A DNA stretch of 64,000 nt from an uncultured SAR86 cluster bacterium (GTDB lineage: Bacteria > Pseudomonadota > Gammaproteobacteria > Magnimaribacterales > AG-339-G14). The stretch spans positions 29,661-93,660 of the forward strand of contig CACESE010000004.1 in the NCBI GenBank assembly GCA_902562135.1. Direction: 5' to 3'. Positions 1 to 8,482 of this stretch are shown here, in pieces; within the stretch, counting starts at the first letter, position 1, and each line of letters starts with the position of its first letter. The translations under genes were made by a program, and so were the position numbers. A model generated the notes under the pieces. The model had not been told where the DNA came from and made no database searches. It saw only the letters and a list, made by a program, of their open reading frames with translations.

Positions 1-14
1 TTTATTCCAGCCAT
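1..14 (-). CDS. start of a downstream gene cut by the window edge
   Basis: An ATG on the minus strand at 14-12 lies just after the stop codon (18-16) of the CitE-like gene and opens a frame M-A-G-I that runs off the window. The tight spacing suggests the next gene of the same operon. Too little is present to say what it encodes. It could equally be a chance ATG. Confidence 0.3.
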
Positions 15-15
15 A

Positions 16-840
16 TTATTTTTTCTCTTCTTCCCCTAAAGTAATTTTTAAACGCATTGCTTCGGCAATAGGCTCATCAATCATTTGGCCGTCGACTTTT
101 ATAGCACCGCCGCCAGATTTCTGATATTCCTCTAATACTTTTTTGGCTTCTGCTTTTTCTTCAGCAGAAGGCGAAAAGGCTTCGTTGATATAATCAATTT
201 GATCTGGGTGAATTGCAGCTTTGCCGGTGAATCCTAAATTTTTCACAGCTTCGGCTTCTTCTTTTAAGCCAGCCATTTTATCAATGTAAAAGTAAGGTGC
301 GTCAATTGTAAATAAATTGAACATTGAAGCAGCTAAAACTACTCTATGTCTCGCGTAAAGTAATGGCTCCCAAGCTAATTTACAACCCAAGCTTGCAGAC
401 GCGTCGGCAGCTCCAAAAAAAAGTCCAACCACGTCTTTAAAAGCTGCAATTTGCGTCACAGTTTCTATTGCCCTAGAGGTTTCTATAAGAGGTACCAGTT
501 TATTTTTAAAATCAATCATTGGGGCTAAAGTAGCCAAGAAGTCAAAGCTTTGAGTCTTTGGTAAAATTATTGCTTCAATCTGATCTTGAAAAGGAGATAT
601 TGAATCAATGTCCTCTCTACCCAGAGCTTCCATTGCATCATTGACTCTTACAAATAAAGGTTTTGAAAAAGCGTTTTCTTTCAATAGATTAATGAGAGTT
701 TCTCTTGCAGCTAATTTTTCTGAATCTGGACAACCATCTTCTAAATCAACAATGATTGCATCGGCATTGCTGCCCTGAGCTTTTTCTAGTCGATCTAGAG
801 TGTGTCCTGGGATAAATAAATTAGATCTGTATTTACTCAT
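16..840 (-). CDS. HpcH/HpaI aldolase / citrate lyase beta (CitE-like) family protein
   Basis: A 274-residue CitE-like C-C lyase. This family cleaves or forms acyl-CoA esters such as malyl-CoA, citramalyl-CoA or beta-methylmalyl-CoA, with Mg2+. The family signature RSNLFIPG is at residues 5-12. The VDLEDG motif, the PLIETSRAI glutamate and the FGAADAS aspartate are the expected CoA-contact and metal-ligand positions. I chose the ATG at 840, just after the dsbA stop, over an in-frame TTG at 861 that would overlap dsbA by 20 bases. It is the last complete gene of a minus-strand run with cytochrome c4 and dsbA. The substrate cannot be told from sequence alone. Confidence 0.82.
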   Translation of the reverse strand: MSKYRSNLFIPGHTLDRLEKAQGSNADAIIVDLEDGCPDSEKLAARETLINLLKENAFSKPLFVRVNDAMEALGREDIDSISPFQDQIEAIILPKTQSFDFLATLAPMIDFKNKLVPLIETSRAIETVTQIAAFKDVVGLFFGAADASASLGCKLAWEPLLYARHRVVLAASMFNLFTIDAPYFYIDKMAGLKEEAEAVKNLGFTGKAAIHPDQIDYINEAFSPSAEEKAEAKKVLEEYQKSGGGAIKVDGQMIDEPIAEAMRLKITLGEEEKK

Positions 841-841
841 G

Positions 842-1465
842 TTAACTTTGTTCTTTTTCAATTAAGTAATTCACAACATCTAAGAGATCTTCAGTTCCAA
901 TTTCTCTAGTAGCAGAAACTTTATACTTTCCATTCACAATAAATGCTGGGACGCCCTTTATACCGTATTTGAAAGCAAATAACTCAGCTTTTCTCAAATT
1001 ATTTTTTAATCCGAAAGAGTTAGTAGCTGCAAGATATTTATTTTCTTGAATTCCATACCCCTGAAAAAAAGGAATGATTTCTTTGTCAGAAAGCATCATT
1101 TTTCTATTGTAATGAATAGCGCTAAAAATCCCTTGAATAGCTTCTGGTACCTGCAAAGTTTCTGTCGCAAAAAAAAGTTTAGCGTGAGTCTTTGTCTGTG
1201 CATTCCAAACAACAGGTAACCTGAAAAAATCTACCTCTGAACTAACTTCACTCTTCCAGTCTTTAATTAATTGTTCCAAGCTAAAACAATGTCCACAGCC
1301 AAACCAAAAAAATTCAATGACTTCTATTTTTTCTGGATTTCTAGTAGGTAACGGCTCTATTAATTCGTAATGTCTGCCTTCTTGGTAATCTTTAGAGAAA
1401 GCGGAAGAAAAAAATAGGCTTAAAAATAAAACTATTAAAGCGTTTTTAATACAATCCTGAAACAT
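842..1465 (-). CDS. dsbA: periplasmic thiol:disulfide interchange protein DsbA
   Basis: A 207-residue DsbA-type oxidase that introduces disulfides into exported proteins. A hydrophobic signal peptide covers about residues 8-24 (cleavage likely near AFS-KD). The thioredoxin-fold active site is C57-G-H-C60 and a conserved cis-proline loop (GVPAF) lies near the C terminus. Length fits the family. The start overlaps the end of the upstream cytochrome c4 gene by 20 bases, so the two are probably co-transcribed; the c4-dsbA pair opposite engB is a familiar gammaproteobacterial arrangement. Its reoxidase DsbB is at 6369-6881. Confidence 0.93.
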   Translation of the reverse strand: MFQDCIKNALIVLFLSLFFSSAFSKDYQEGRHYELIEPLPTRNPEKIEVIEFFWFGCGHCFSLEQLIKDWKSEVSSEVDFFRLPVVWNAQTKTHAKLFFATETLQVPEAIQGIFSAIHYNRKMMLSDKEIIPFFQGYGIQENKYLAATNSFGLKNNLRKAELFAFKYGIKGVPAFIVNGKYKVSATREIGTEDLLDVVNYLIEKEQS

Positions 1466-2084
1466 AATTTGCCACCGCTCTGATTTCTTCAGTAGTCAAT
1501 CGGGCAGCTATTCCCTGCATAATCTTTGCATTGCCACTATGCACTCGCTCCCCATTTTTATAAGCCACTAAACTGGTAACGACGTACTCAGCTTTTTGAC
1601 CACTCAACATGGGATAACCAGCAGACTCAACACCTTTCCCTTGTGGGCCATGACATCCTGTACAAGCGGGTACACCGTTCGATAAATTTCCCGCTCTATA
1701 AATTCTTTGCCCCAATTCAAAATTTATACTGTCGGCTTGTCCAACTTTCACTTCCTGAGCAGCATAGAATGCAGCAATATCTCTCAGCTGATCTTCGGAA
1801 TAGTTGTCTAATAAACCCATCATAGACTCAATCATGCGTTCACCTTTTTGCACGTGAATTAGTTGAGCTAAAGTGTAGCTTTCTCTTTGTCCGGCTAAAG
1901 TTGGCCACTGCCCAACTACGCTATTACCATCTGCCCCATGACAACCTGCGCAAGTTGCCACTAATTCAGAGCCCACTTGCGGGTCACCTCTCTTAACTGC
2001 CTTTATTTCAGCTTTATCACTGGCTGCATAAATTGAACCAGACAATAAAATAATAAGGCTGAGCAACAATGAATTTCTATACAT
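1446..2084 (-). CDS. dihaem cytochrome c4
   Basis: A 212-residue periplasmic dihaem c-type cytochrome, likely an electron donor to the terminal oxidase encoded at 30.5-34.7 kb. A signal peptide is visible (MYRNSLLLSLIILLSGSIYA). The two haem-binding sites are C45-A-G-C-H49 and C141-T-G-C-H145, one in each half of a duplicated fold. Each half also has the Met-containing segment expected for the sixth haem ligand (PMLSGQ in the second half). It leads a likely operon with dsbA and is divergent from engB. Confidence 0.92.
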   Translation of the reverse strand: MYRNSLLLSLIILLSGSIYAASDKAEIKAVKRGDPQVGSELVATCAGCHGADGNSVVGQWPTLAGQRESYTLAQLIHVQKGERMIESMMGLLDNYSEDQLRDIAAFYAAQEVKVGQADSINFELGQRIYRAGNLSNGVPACTGCHGPQGKGVESAGYPMLSGQKAEYVVTSLVAYKNGERVHSGNAKIMQGIAARLTTEEIRAVANYVSGLY

Positions 2085-2154
2085 TATTTATTCTTTTGTG
2101 GGCTAAGTGAGCAGAATTATATACTATTGAAGATAAATTTTCCTTCATAACCAT

Positions 2155-2766
2155 ATGTCTGAAAAAAGTATGTTGTTAAAGATAAATTTCGAAAAATCTT
2201 GTCCTAGTGAGAAGTTTTTCCCACCTGATGAGGGTGTAGAATTAGCCATTTGCGGTCGTTCCAATTCTGGAAAATCCAGTATTTTAAATATGCTAGCCAA
2301 TCAGAAAAAACTCGCAAAAACCTCAAATACGCCTGGTAGAACACAGTCCATTAACTTTTTCAACGTCAATGAAGATACTTTAAAAAAATTAGTAGACCTC
2401 CCTGGTTATGGCTATGCCAAAGCCTCAAAAAAAATGCAAAAGGAATGGGGTCAACAAATCACTAAATATATGGCCTCCCGTAAAAGCCTCAGAGGCATTA
2501 TTTTAATAATGGATGTCAGGCGTCCACTGCAAGAAAGCGATCTGAATTTCATAGCTTGGTGCGAACAATACAATTTACCAATGCAGATTCTCTTGAATAA
2601 ATCCGATAAGCTTTCAAAGAATAAAGCGTCTCAAGAGCTTATGAAATGTGTAGAAAAGACTGCTCATAATTTATTGTTAGATAGCCCTATGTTGTTGTCT
2701 GCAAAAACAGCTTCTGGGGCTGAGGAACTTTCGAAAAAGATTCTAGATTGGATGGAAATAATATGA
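2155..2766 (+). CDS. engB: ribosome biogenesis GTPase EngB (YihA/YsxC)
   Basis: A 203-residue TRAFAC-class GTPase needed for assembly of the large ribosomal subunit. The G1 loop GRSNSGKSS starts at residue 34. The G2 region is TPGRTQ, G3 is DLPGYG, G4 is NKSDK and G5 is SAKT, all intact. It is divergent from cytochrome c4/dsbA and convergent with polA, the same neighbourhood as in many gammaproteobacteria. Its stop codon overlaps the ATG of the next small gene (ATGA at 2763-2766), indicating translational coupling. No good Shine-Dalgarno sequence precedes the ATG. Confidence 0.95.
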   Translation: MSEKSMLLKINFEKSCPSEKFFPPDEGVELAICGRSNSGKSSILNMLANQKKLAKTSNTPGRTQSINFFNVNEDTLKKLVDLPGYGYAKASKKMQKEWGQQITKYMASRKSLRGIILIMDVRRPLQESDLNFIAWCEQYNLPMQILLNKSDKLSKNKASQELMKCVEKTAHNLLLDSPMLLSAKTASGAEELSKKILDWMEII

Positions 2767-2984
2767 AAAAAAATAAAACAATTTCACTTATTCCTGTGAA
2801 AAAAACATTCATTGCTTCAACCTTCATTCTGTTGTCTATAAGTATTTGTGGAGCAAAAATGGAGTCTGAAGAGGAAGCTGCTTATAACGATGCTGTTGCA
2901 GATTGCATTTATAGAAATGGAAATCCATCATATCCTTCATCTGAATATAATAGGGTCGAGGCCTATTGTGATAGCATAAATTGA
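2763..2984 (+). CDS. small exported protein of unknown function
   Basis: A 73-residue protein I do not recognise. I used the ATG at 2763, which overlaps the engB stop as ATGA; an in-frame ATG 15 bases upstream lies inside engB. Lysines followed by a hydrophobic stretch (FIASTFILLSISICGA) look like an export signal. The remaining roughly 40 residues are acidic and contain two cysteines (in ADCIYRN and EAYCDS) that could form a disulfide after export. It is not a clear lipoprotein, because the sequence before the signal-region cysteine (SISIC) does not fit a good lipobox. Confidence 0.55.
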   Translation: MKKNKTISLIPVKKTFIASTFILLSISICGAKMESEEEAAYNDAVADCIYRNGNPSYPSSEYNRVEAYCDSIN

Positions 2985-3020
2985 AGATAACTGATTTTGA
3001 ATTTATAGGGCATAAATCAA

Positions 3021-3410
3021 ATGGGCAAATTACTTAACGCAACAGAAGGTCAAAAACTCAATAAATTTGAGGCAAGTTACATTGGTAAAATGGTTGCAAT
3101 TGGAATCTATAAATTAGGTTTTAATGGCGATGATTTTGCTTTTCAAGAGAAAATGATTTTGGAATATATGCAAGAAACACATCCCGATAAAAAAATAGAT
3201 AAATTTCAGACAAAACAAATTATTGATTATGCTAAGAGGATGATAGAAATTGATGATTTTTTTGTAGAAGAAGTTATTAATAGAATATTGTATGTCTTTG
3301 AAAAAGCAAATAATCGCTTCAAGACTTCATTAACTGCTGAAGAAATAGAGTTTGTAAACTTCAAAAATAGACACCTGCCGAATTTGGATTTGTTTGATGA
3401 AAGAAATTAA
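3021..3410 (+). CDS. hypothetical cytoplasmic protein
   Basis: A 129-residue protein that I do not recognise. It has no signal peptide or membrane segment. Composition is charged and helix-favouring, with several acidic/hydrophobic repeats (FQEKMILEYMQE, DYAKRMIEIDDFF). It follows the small exported gene by 36 bases and may share its transcript. A weak hairpin with a T-run follows the stop codon. Codon use looks like that of its neighbours, so it is probably a real lineage-specific gene rather than noise. Confidence 0.6.
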   Translation: MGKLLNATEGQKLNKFEASYIGKMVAIGIYKLGFNGDDFAFQEKMILEYMQETHPDKKIDKFQTKQIIDYAKRMIEIDDFFVEEVINRILYVFEKANNRFKTSLTAEEIEFVNFKNRHLPNLDLFDERN

Positions 3411-3441
3411 AACCCTTAAATTAGAAGGTTTAAATTTTTTT
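3407..3441 (+). terminator. weak candidate terminator after the 129-residue gene
   Basis: An imperfect stem (AACCCTT at 3411-3417 against AAGGTTT at 3425-3431, with a bulge) is followed by a run of seven T at 3435-3441. The stem is short and bulged. Confidence 0.4.
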
Positions 3442-3471
3442 GAGTTGAAAATATATTTATTTATTCTAAGT

Positions 3472-3524
3472 GCCCATTGATTTATAAAGGGGAGATCAAT
3501 GGGCTTAAGGAGAGAGTTTCCTTA
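3472..3524. other. two consecutive inverted repeats between the hypothetical gene and polA
   Basis: A perfect 10-bp inverted repeat (GCCCATTGAT at 3472-3481, ATCAATGGGC at 3495-3504) encloses a 13-base loop. It is followed at once by a second stem (TAAGGA at 3506-3511, TCCTTA at 3519-3524). Neither strand has a T-run directly after the large stem, so this does not look like a normal intrinsic terminator. It sits downstream of polA, the place where enterobacteria carry the Spot 42 sRNA, but the sequence is not recognisably Spot 42. Confidence 0.5.
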
Positions 3525-3575
3525 TTTCTTAGGAGAATGCTTTTTAGACAGAAGAGGTTTTAAAAAGTTCGTAAT

Positions 3576-6317
3576 TTAATGGGCTTCGCCCCAATTATCT
3601 GCAATGCCGCTTTCTACTTCTAACGGTACCTTTAGTGAAGCTGCGTTTTGCATCAATTGAGAAATTTCTTTTTCCACCATCGACACATCTTTTTCCGGCA
3701 CTTCTAAAATTACTTCGTCGTGTACTTGCAGAATCATTTTGGCTTTCACATTTTCTCGTTGCAACCATTCGTGAATAGAAATCATCGCCAACTTCATAAT
3801 GTCTGCAGCCGTGCCTTGCATAGGTGCATTAATTGCCGCTCTTTCTGCACCTTGGCGTGTTCGACCACTGTAGATTCCTGGCAAATACAAACGCCTACCA
3901 AAAATTGTTTCGACAAAGCCTTTTTCTCTAGCTCTTTCTTTTGTTTGTTCCATATAAAGTTTTACGCCAGGGTATTTTGCAAAGTACGAGTCAATGTAAT
4001 CTTGGGCAACCGTTCTTGGCAGTCCTAGTGCCTTTCCCAAACCAAAAGCCGACATGCCATAAATTAACCCAAAATTTATAGCCTTGGCACTTCGCCTATC
4101 TTCATCGCTGGCCTCTTTCCCGGGCGCTGCAAAAACTTCTGAGGCTGTTGCTGTATGGATATCCTCACCGTTCTCAAAAGCTGAGATCATATTTTTATCC
4201 CCTGATAGATGCGCCATGATTCGCAACTCAATTTGCGAGTAATCGATCGCTAACAATTTATGCCCTTTGGGAGCAACAAAAGCTTTACGAATCATTCGAC
4301 CTTCTTCAGTTTTAATTGGAATATTTTGTAAATTGGGATCAGCAGAAGACAATCTTCCAGTGGTGGTAACCGCCTGATGATAAGAAGTGTGAACTCTGCC
4401 AGTCGCTGGAGAAATTTGTTCTGGCAGTGAATCAGTATAAGTACTTTTTAGTTTTGCTAGAGTTCTATGCTCCAATAATATTTTAGGCAGCTCATAATCT
4501 CTCGCCAAGTCCTGCAACACCGACTCATCAGTGGAAGGTTGTCCGCCAGGAGTTTTCTTAATTACTGGCAAATCCATTTCATCAAAGAAGATAGCTCTTA
4601 GATCTTTGGTGGAAGCTAAATTGAATTCTTTGCCGGCTTCTTTGAAAGCTTTTTCTTCAAGACCATTGATGCGCTGACCTAAATTATTTGACTGAATTTT
4701 TAACTCATCAGCATTTACTAAAGCTCCGTTTTGCTCAACATCTGATAACACAGGAATTAAAGGTAAATCTATGTCGGTTAAAACTTTTTCCAGTGATTTG
4801 GTTTTACTCAATTTCTCTTTTAAGACGTTATGACATCTTAATGTAATGTCTGCATCTTCGGCAGCGTAATGTGTAGCTGTATCCAACTCAACATTGTCAA
4901 ATGTAATTTGTTTTACGCCCTTCCCAGCGACGTCTTCGTAACTTGTGGCGTCATAATTTAAATAGAATTTCGCAATTGCATCTAAATTATGTCTGGTTGC
5001 AGTGGAATCTAGAACGTAAGACATCAACATGCTGTCGCTTCCAATGTTGTCTAAATTTAAGCCATGTTGAGCTAAAACATTTCGATCAAACTTAATATGT
5101 TGGCCTACTACTGGCACTTTTTGCAGTAAGGGTTCAAGTTTTTTTAACACCAATTCTTTTTTTAACTGTTTTGGTGCATTCTCATAATTATGCCCCAGAG
5201 GAATATAAGCGCCTTCTCCTTCTTTTGCCGACAGTGAAATGCCAACTAATTCTGCCGTTGTAAAATCCAACCCATCGGTTTCAGTATCTATCGCAATCAA
5301 TTTAGCCTTGGTCAAACGCTTTATTAAAGAATCCAAATCTTTTTCGTTCAAAATACATTCGTAGTTAGCGTTAATGTTTTTTAGTTTGGGCGGTTCTTTC
5401 TTCAATACCTCTGGAGGTTCAATTGCTTTTCTCTTAGAAGCAGTCTTTTCAACTTTACTTTTTATAAGGGTCTTAAATTCAAGCTCAGTAAATAGATCAT
5501 GGATTTTCTCCTCATCTCTTGGCGCCACCTGTAAATCTTCAATTCCAAAATCTAGAGCAACATCTTTTTTGATGGTAGTTAATTGTTTAGAAAGCTTTAA
5601 TTGTTCAATTCCTTCTCTTAAGTATTCGCCTACTTTGCCTGAAATCTCATCAGCCGATTCAATTATGGCTTCCACCGTTTGATATTTTGTAAGCCAATTG
5701 ACCGCTGTCTTTGGACCAACTTTATTGACGCCGGGAATATTATCTGAAGTGTCGCCAACCAAAGCTAAGTAATCAATAATTTGATCTGGTCTCACTCCAA
5801 ATTTTTTCATCACCCTGTCCTCATCGAGTAGTTCATTAGTCATGGTATTGACCAAGGTGATATTTTTAGTGACTAATTGAGCTAAATCTTTATCGCCTGT
5901 CGAAACAACTGTTTTAATACCTTTGCTCTCAGCTTCAGTCGCCAAGGTGCCAATTACATCATCCGCTTCCACCCCATCAACAATGAAAAGTTTCAAGCCA
6001 AGCGCTCTACAGATGTCATGAATGGGTTGAATTTGTGGACGTAAATCGTCTGGCATTGGAGGCCGATTGGCTTTGTATTCGCTGTACATTTCATTACGGA
6101 ACGTTTCGCCTTTCGCGTCAAATATCATCCCGACCGGGCTGTTGGGATGATCCTCTAGAATTCTCATGACCATGGTTGTCACTCCGCGAACAGCGCCCGT
6201 GGGTTGACCAGAAGAGGTGGTTAGAGGCGGCAACGCATGATATGCACGATAAATATATGATGAGCCATCCACTAAAATGACGGAATCGTTGTCAGTGATA
6301 CTTTCTGGTTTAGCCAT
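3576..6317 (-). CDS. polA: DNA polymerase I
   Basis: A 913-residue PolI for Okazaki-fragment processing and repair synthesis. Three domains are present: an N-terminal 5'-3' exonuclease (DGSSYIYRAYHALPP, VEADDVIGTLA, GDKDLAQLV, GDTSDNIPGV), an intact 3'-5' proofreading exonuclease (DTETDG, FDRNVL, YAAEDADIT), and the polymerase with motif A (DYSQIELR), motif B (RRSAKAINFGLIYG) and motif C (VHDEVILE). I used the ATG at 6317; the codon before it is TTG. Convergent with engB and divergent from dsbB. Confidence 0.97.
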   Translation of the reverse strand: MAKPESITDNDSVILVDGSSYIYRAYHALPPLTTSSGQPTGAVRGVTTMVMRILEDHPNSPVGMIFDAKGETFRNEMYSEYKANRPPMPDDLRPQIQPIHDICRALGLKLFIVDGVEADDVIGTLATEAESKGIKTVVSTGDKDLAQLVTKNITLVNTMTNELLDEDRVMKKFGVRPDQIIDYLALVGDTSDNIPGVNKVGPKTAVNWLTKYQTVEAIIESADEISGKVGEYLREGIEQLKLSKQLTTIKKDVALDFGIEDLQVAPRDEEKIHDLFTELEFKTLIKSKVEKTASKRKAIEPPEVLKKEPPKLKNINANYECILNEKDLDSLIKRLTKAKLIAIDTETDGLDFTTAELVGISLSAKEGEGAYIPLGHNYENAPKQLKKELVLKKLEPLLQKVPVVGQHIKFDRNVLAQHGLNLDNIGSDSMLMSYVLDSTATRHNLDAIAKFYLNYDATSYEDVAGKGVKQITFDNVELDTATHYAAEDADITLRCHNVLKEKLSKTKSLEKVLTDIDLPLIPVLSDVEQNGALVNADELKIQSNNLGQRINGLEEKAFKEAGKEFNLASTKDLRAIFFDEMDLPVIKKTPGGQPSTDESVLQDLARDYELPKILLEHRTLAKLKSTYTDSLPEQISPATGRVHTSYHQAVTTTGRLSSADPNLQNIPIKTEEGRMIRKAFVAPKGHKLLAIDYSQIELRIMAHLSGDKNMISAFENGEDIHTATASEVFAAPGKEASDEDRRSAKAINFGLIYGMSAFGLGKALGLPRTVAQDYIDSYFAKYPGVKLYMEQTKERAREKGFVETIFGRRLYLPGIYSGRTRQGAERAAINAPMQGTAADIMKLAMISIHEWLQRENVKAKMILQVHDEVILEVPEKDVSMVEKEISQLMQNAASLKVPLEVESGIADNWGEAH

Positions 6318-6368
6318 CAATACATTTAATAAGTGATTCGTTATAATTTAATTAAGTTTATTAGACCT

Positions 6369-6881
6369 ATGCCAAAAGTTCTAACTCAGATTGCATTTTT
6401 TTTCTTCGGCACTCGCAAAAGAATCCTTGGGTCAATTTTCTCGGCTTGCATCTACTTATTAGCGTTTGCTTTTTACATGGAGTATCAATTAGGACTTGAA
6501 CCTTGTCCTATGTGTATTGTCCAAAGAATAGCTATTGCATTTGTAGCTTTAATCGCCTTGATCGCAATCATTCATCATAAAAGGCTTAACTGGTATTTCA
6601 GCTTAATTACGTTTTTCACACTTGCTGCAGCAACTTCGGCGACGAGACATCTTTACATTCAATCTTTACCATTAGATCAAATTCCATCCTGTGGGCCCGA
6701 CTTAGAGTACCTGATTAGATTTTCTTATTTTGGCGATGCACTCAGAATGCTATTCATCGGTGATGGCAACTGTGCTGAAGTAGTGTGGAGTCTCTTAGGA
6801 ATTTCTATTCCAGGCTGGGTGCTGATCGCTTGTATACAAATATTATTAATGTCTGCTTTGTTTTTTAAAGTGAAAGTTTAG
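6369..6881 (+). CDS. dsbB: disulfide bond formation protein DsbB
   Basis: A 170-residue inner-membrane quinone reductase that reoxidises DsbA. Four membrane helices are apparent. The first periplasmic pair is C46-P-M-C49 and the second is C108...C135, matching C41/C44 and C104/C130 of E. coli DsbB. The quinone-contact Arg follows the first pair (IVQR). I chose the ATG at 6369, which gives the usual family length; an in-frame GTG at 6333 would add 12 residues and crowd the polA start. It partners with dsbA at 842-1465. Confidence 0.92.
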   Translation: MPKVLTQIAFFFFGTRKRILGSIFSACIYLLAFAFYMEYQLGLEPCPMCIVQRIAIAFVALIALIAIIHHKRLNWYFSLITFFTLAAATSATRHLYIQSLPLDQIPSCGPDLEYLIRFSYFGDALRMLFIGDGNCAEVVWSLLGISIPGWVLIACIQILLMSALFFKVKV

Positions 6882-6883
6882 GA

Positions 6884-7450
6884 CTATTGAATTAAATTTA
6901 AACATTCCAATTGAGCTTTTTGCAGAGCTTCTTCAAAACCATCCAAGTCCCAAGTATTTTTCGGAATGTCGTAATACTCAGTAATTTCAGTTCTTATCTT
7001 TTTATTATTTTCATAATCATAGAAAGCCAAAAGCTCTAAATAAATTTTATCGTTGTCTTTATGAAAATCTATTAAATCTTGTACTCTATTCGCGCTGACA
7101 CCAAATATTGTGCTTTTTCCAAGTAAAAAATTACTCGTGTATTCTATAGTCATAAGAAAATTTATTTGTTCATCCCCTTTTTTTGTTTTGGTCAGCACAT
7201 ATTTTGAAGGAAGATTACGATATTTTTCTTTTGCATTGTCCACAACTGCATAATTCGATATGTACTGTCTGGCGATATTACATGACTCTTTTGATTTGGC
7301 GTCAAAAATAATTCTGTAGCTGTCACCGTGCATTATATTTCCTGGACTTGACAGCAGAACAGATCCGCTAGAAACGTCAATTTCCCATTTACTGGCTAAT
7401 AAAGACGAAGAAATTATTAATAAAGAAATAATAGATAATTTTAATTTCAT
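6884..7450 (-). CDS. exported protein of unknown function
   Basis: A 188-residue protein not assignable to a family by eye. The ATG at 7450 gives an immediate Sec signal peptide (MKLKLSIISLLIISSSLLAS); an in-frame TTG at 7474 would bury it behind eight extra residues. The mature part looks like a beta-rich soluble periplasmic domain. It has an ESCNIARQY segment, a second cysteine near the C terminus (QLECLNL), and a pattern resembling small proteins that report on a stress-like phenotype (YRIIFDAKS, FLMTIEYTS). It is convergent with dsbB, with only two bases between stops. Confidence 0.6.
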   Translation of the reverse strand: MKLKLSIISLLIISSSLLASKWEIDVSSGSVLLSSPGNIMHGDSYRIIFDAKSKESCNIARQYISNYAVVDNAKEKYRNLPSKYVLTKTKKGDEQINFLMTIEYTSNFLLGKSTIFGVSANRVQDLIDFHKDNDKIYLELLAFYDYENNKKIRTEITEYYDIPKNTWDLDGFEEALQKAQLECLNLIQ

Positions 7451-7554
7451 AAACTTACAGGAATATTGACTCAACTGTAGCTCTAAAAGTTTTATATTTT
7501 TTTCTTTTAAGGAAATTTAAACAAAAAATCACTAAAATGTGTCCCACTTAATAA

Positions 7555-8442
7555 ATGAATGCTTCAATTTTTGTATTAATTATTTCTTTTTTAACGCTTT
7601 GTTCGGTCATTTTCCTTTTATATAAACTTAAAGATAAAAATATTCAAAAAGAAAATGAGCCGTCTTTATTAGAAACAAAGATAAATAGTTTCTCGGAAGA
7701 GATAAAAAAGATAAACGATGAACTAATCTCCGTAACGACTCCAATCAATGAATTGAATCGTTTTTTAGGCGGTAACGTCACCACCGGAAGATTAGGAGAG
7801 TGGAACTTAGAATCAATCGTTAAAGAAATTCTTCCTGATGGAAGTTACGAATTCCAAGCAAATATCAATCCAGAGAATCAAGATAGAGTGGATTGTGCAA
7901 TCAAGACAGCAGATGGAATTATTATTCCAATCGATTCAAAATTCTATGCCGGTCAGTACAAGCAATATCAAGAGGCTGGACAAGCAAACTTAAGAGCTAA
8001 CATTTTAAGGGACTTAAGAACAACGATCTTAAGAGATGCGGACGACATCGCAACAAAATATCTTCGTCAAAATTCTACTTCAAATTATGCAGTGCTATAT
8101 ATCGCTTCTGAAAAATTAATAGATCTTGTTGATGAAATAGAGAATTTAAGACAAGACTGTCTTTCAGAAAAGAAAATACTAATTCAAGGACCCAATACTC
8201 TAGCTGCTTTTTTAGATACTATAAGAATTGGCCATCATTATTTACAACTTAATGAGACAGCATCAAAAGTAGCCGAAGTTGTCAGAAGAATTAAATCTCA
8301 ATTTGATAGCTTCGATAAAAGTACAGATGGAGTGTTAAAAAAATTAGATGCATCTGTGAAAGAAGTATCAGCTCTTCAAACAAGAATTAATGTTTTAGGA
8401 AGAGAGTTAAATAAAGGCAGTGAAGAGTTAAAGGACGAATAA
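7555..8442 (+). CDS. rmuC: RmuC-family DNA recombination protein (short form)
   Basis: A 295-residue RmuC-like protein. RmuC limits inversions at short inverted repeats in E. coli and its core resembles PD-(D/E)xK nucleases. A single N-terminal membrane anchor (residues 3-24) is followed by a short coiled coil. The RmuC core then begins at GNVTTGRLGEWNLESI, with RVDCAIK...IPIDSKF carrying the putative catalytic Asp and Asp-x-Lys. It is much shorter than the roughly 475-residue E. coli protein, mostly through loss of the coiled coil. A strong bidirectional terminator follows. Confidence 0.88.
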   Translation: MNASIFVLIISFLTLCSVIFLLYKLKDKNIQKENEPSLLETKINSFSEEIKKINDELISVTTPINELNRFLGGNVTTGRLGEWNLESIVKEILPDGSYEFQANINPENQDRVDCAIKTADGIIIPIDSKFYAGQYKQYQEAGQANLRANILRDLRTTILRDADDIATKYLRQNSTSNYAVLYIASEKLIDLVDEIENLRQDCLSEKKILIQGPNTLAAFLDTIRIGHHYLQLNETASKVAEVVRRIKSQFDSFDKSTDGVLKKLDASVKEVSALQTRINVLGRELNKGSEELKDE

Positions 8443-8471
8443 AAAAAGGGAGCAGATTGCTCCCTTTTTTT
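8443..8471. terminator. bidirectional intrinsic terminator
   Basis: GGGAGC (8448-8453) and GCTCCC (8459-8464) form a stem with a five-base loop, flanked by an A-run on the left and a T-run (8465-8471) on the right. It can end both rmuC and the convergent three-gene operon. Confidence 0.88.
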
Positions 8472-8482
8472 CTTTCAATATA

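Noticed and set aside
1845..1860. parS-like sequence around CACGTGAA in the cytochrome c4 gene
   Set aside because: Only the central CACGTGAA matches; the left arm is wrong (TTTTTG in place of TGTTT), so it falls well short of the palindrome found in recF.
3537..3563. Tiny ORF after AGGAG downstream of the inverted repeats near polA
   Set aside because: It encodes only eight residues and the ribosome-binding site is too close to the ATG.
3720..5682. Plus-strand frames of about 100 codons inside polA
   Set aside because: They are antisense shadows of a strongly conserved gene, with no start signals or recognisable protein features.
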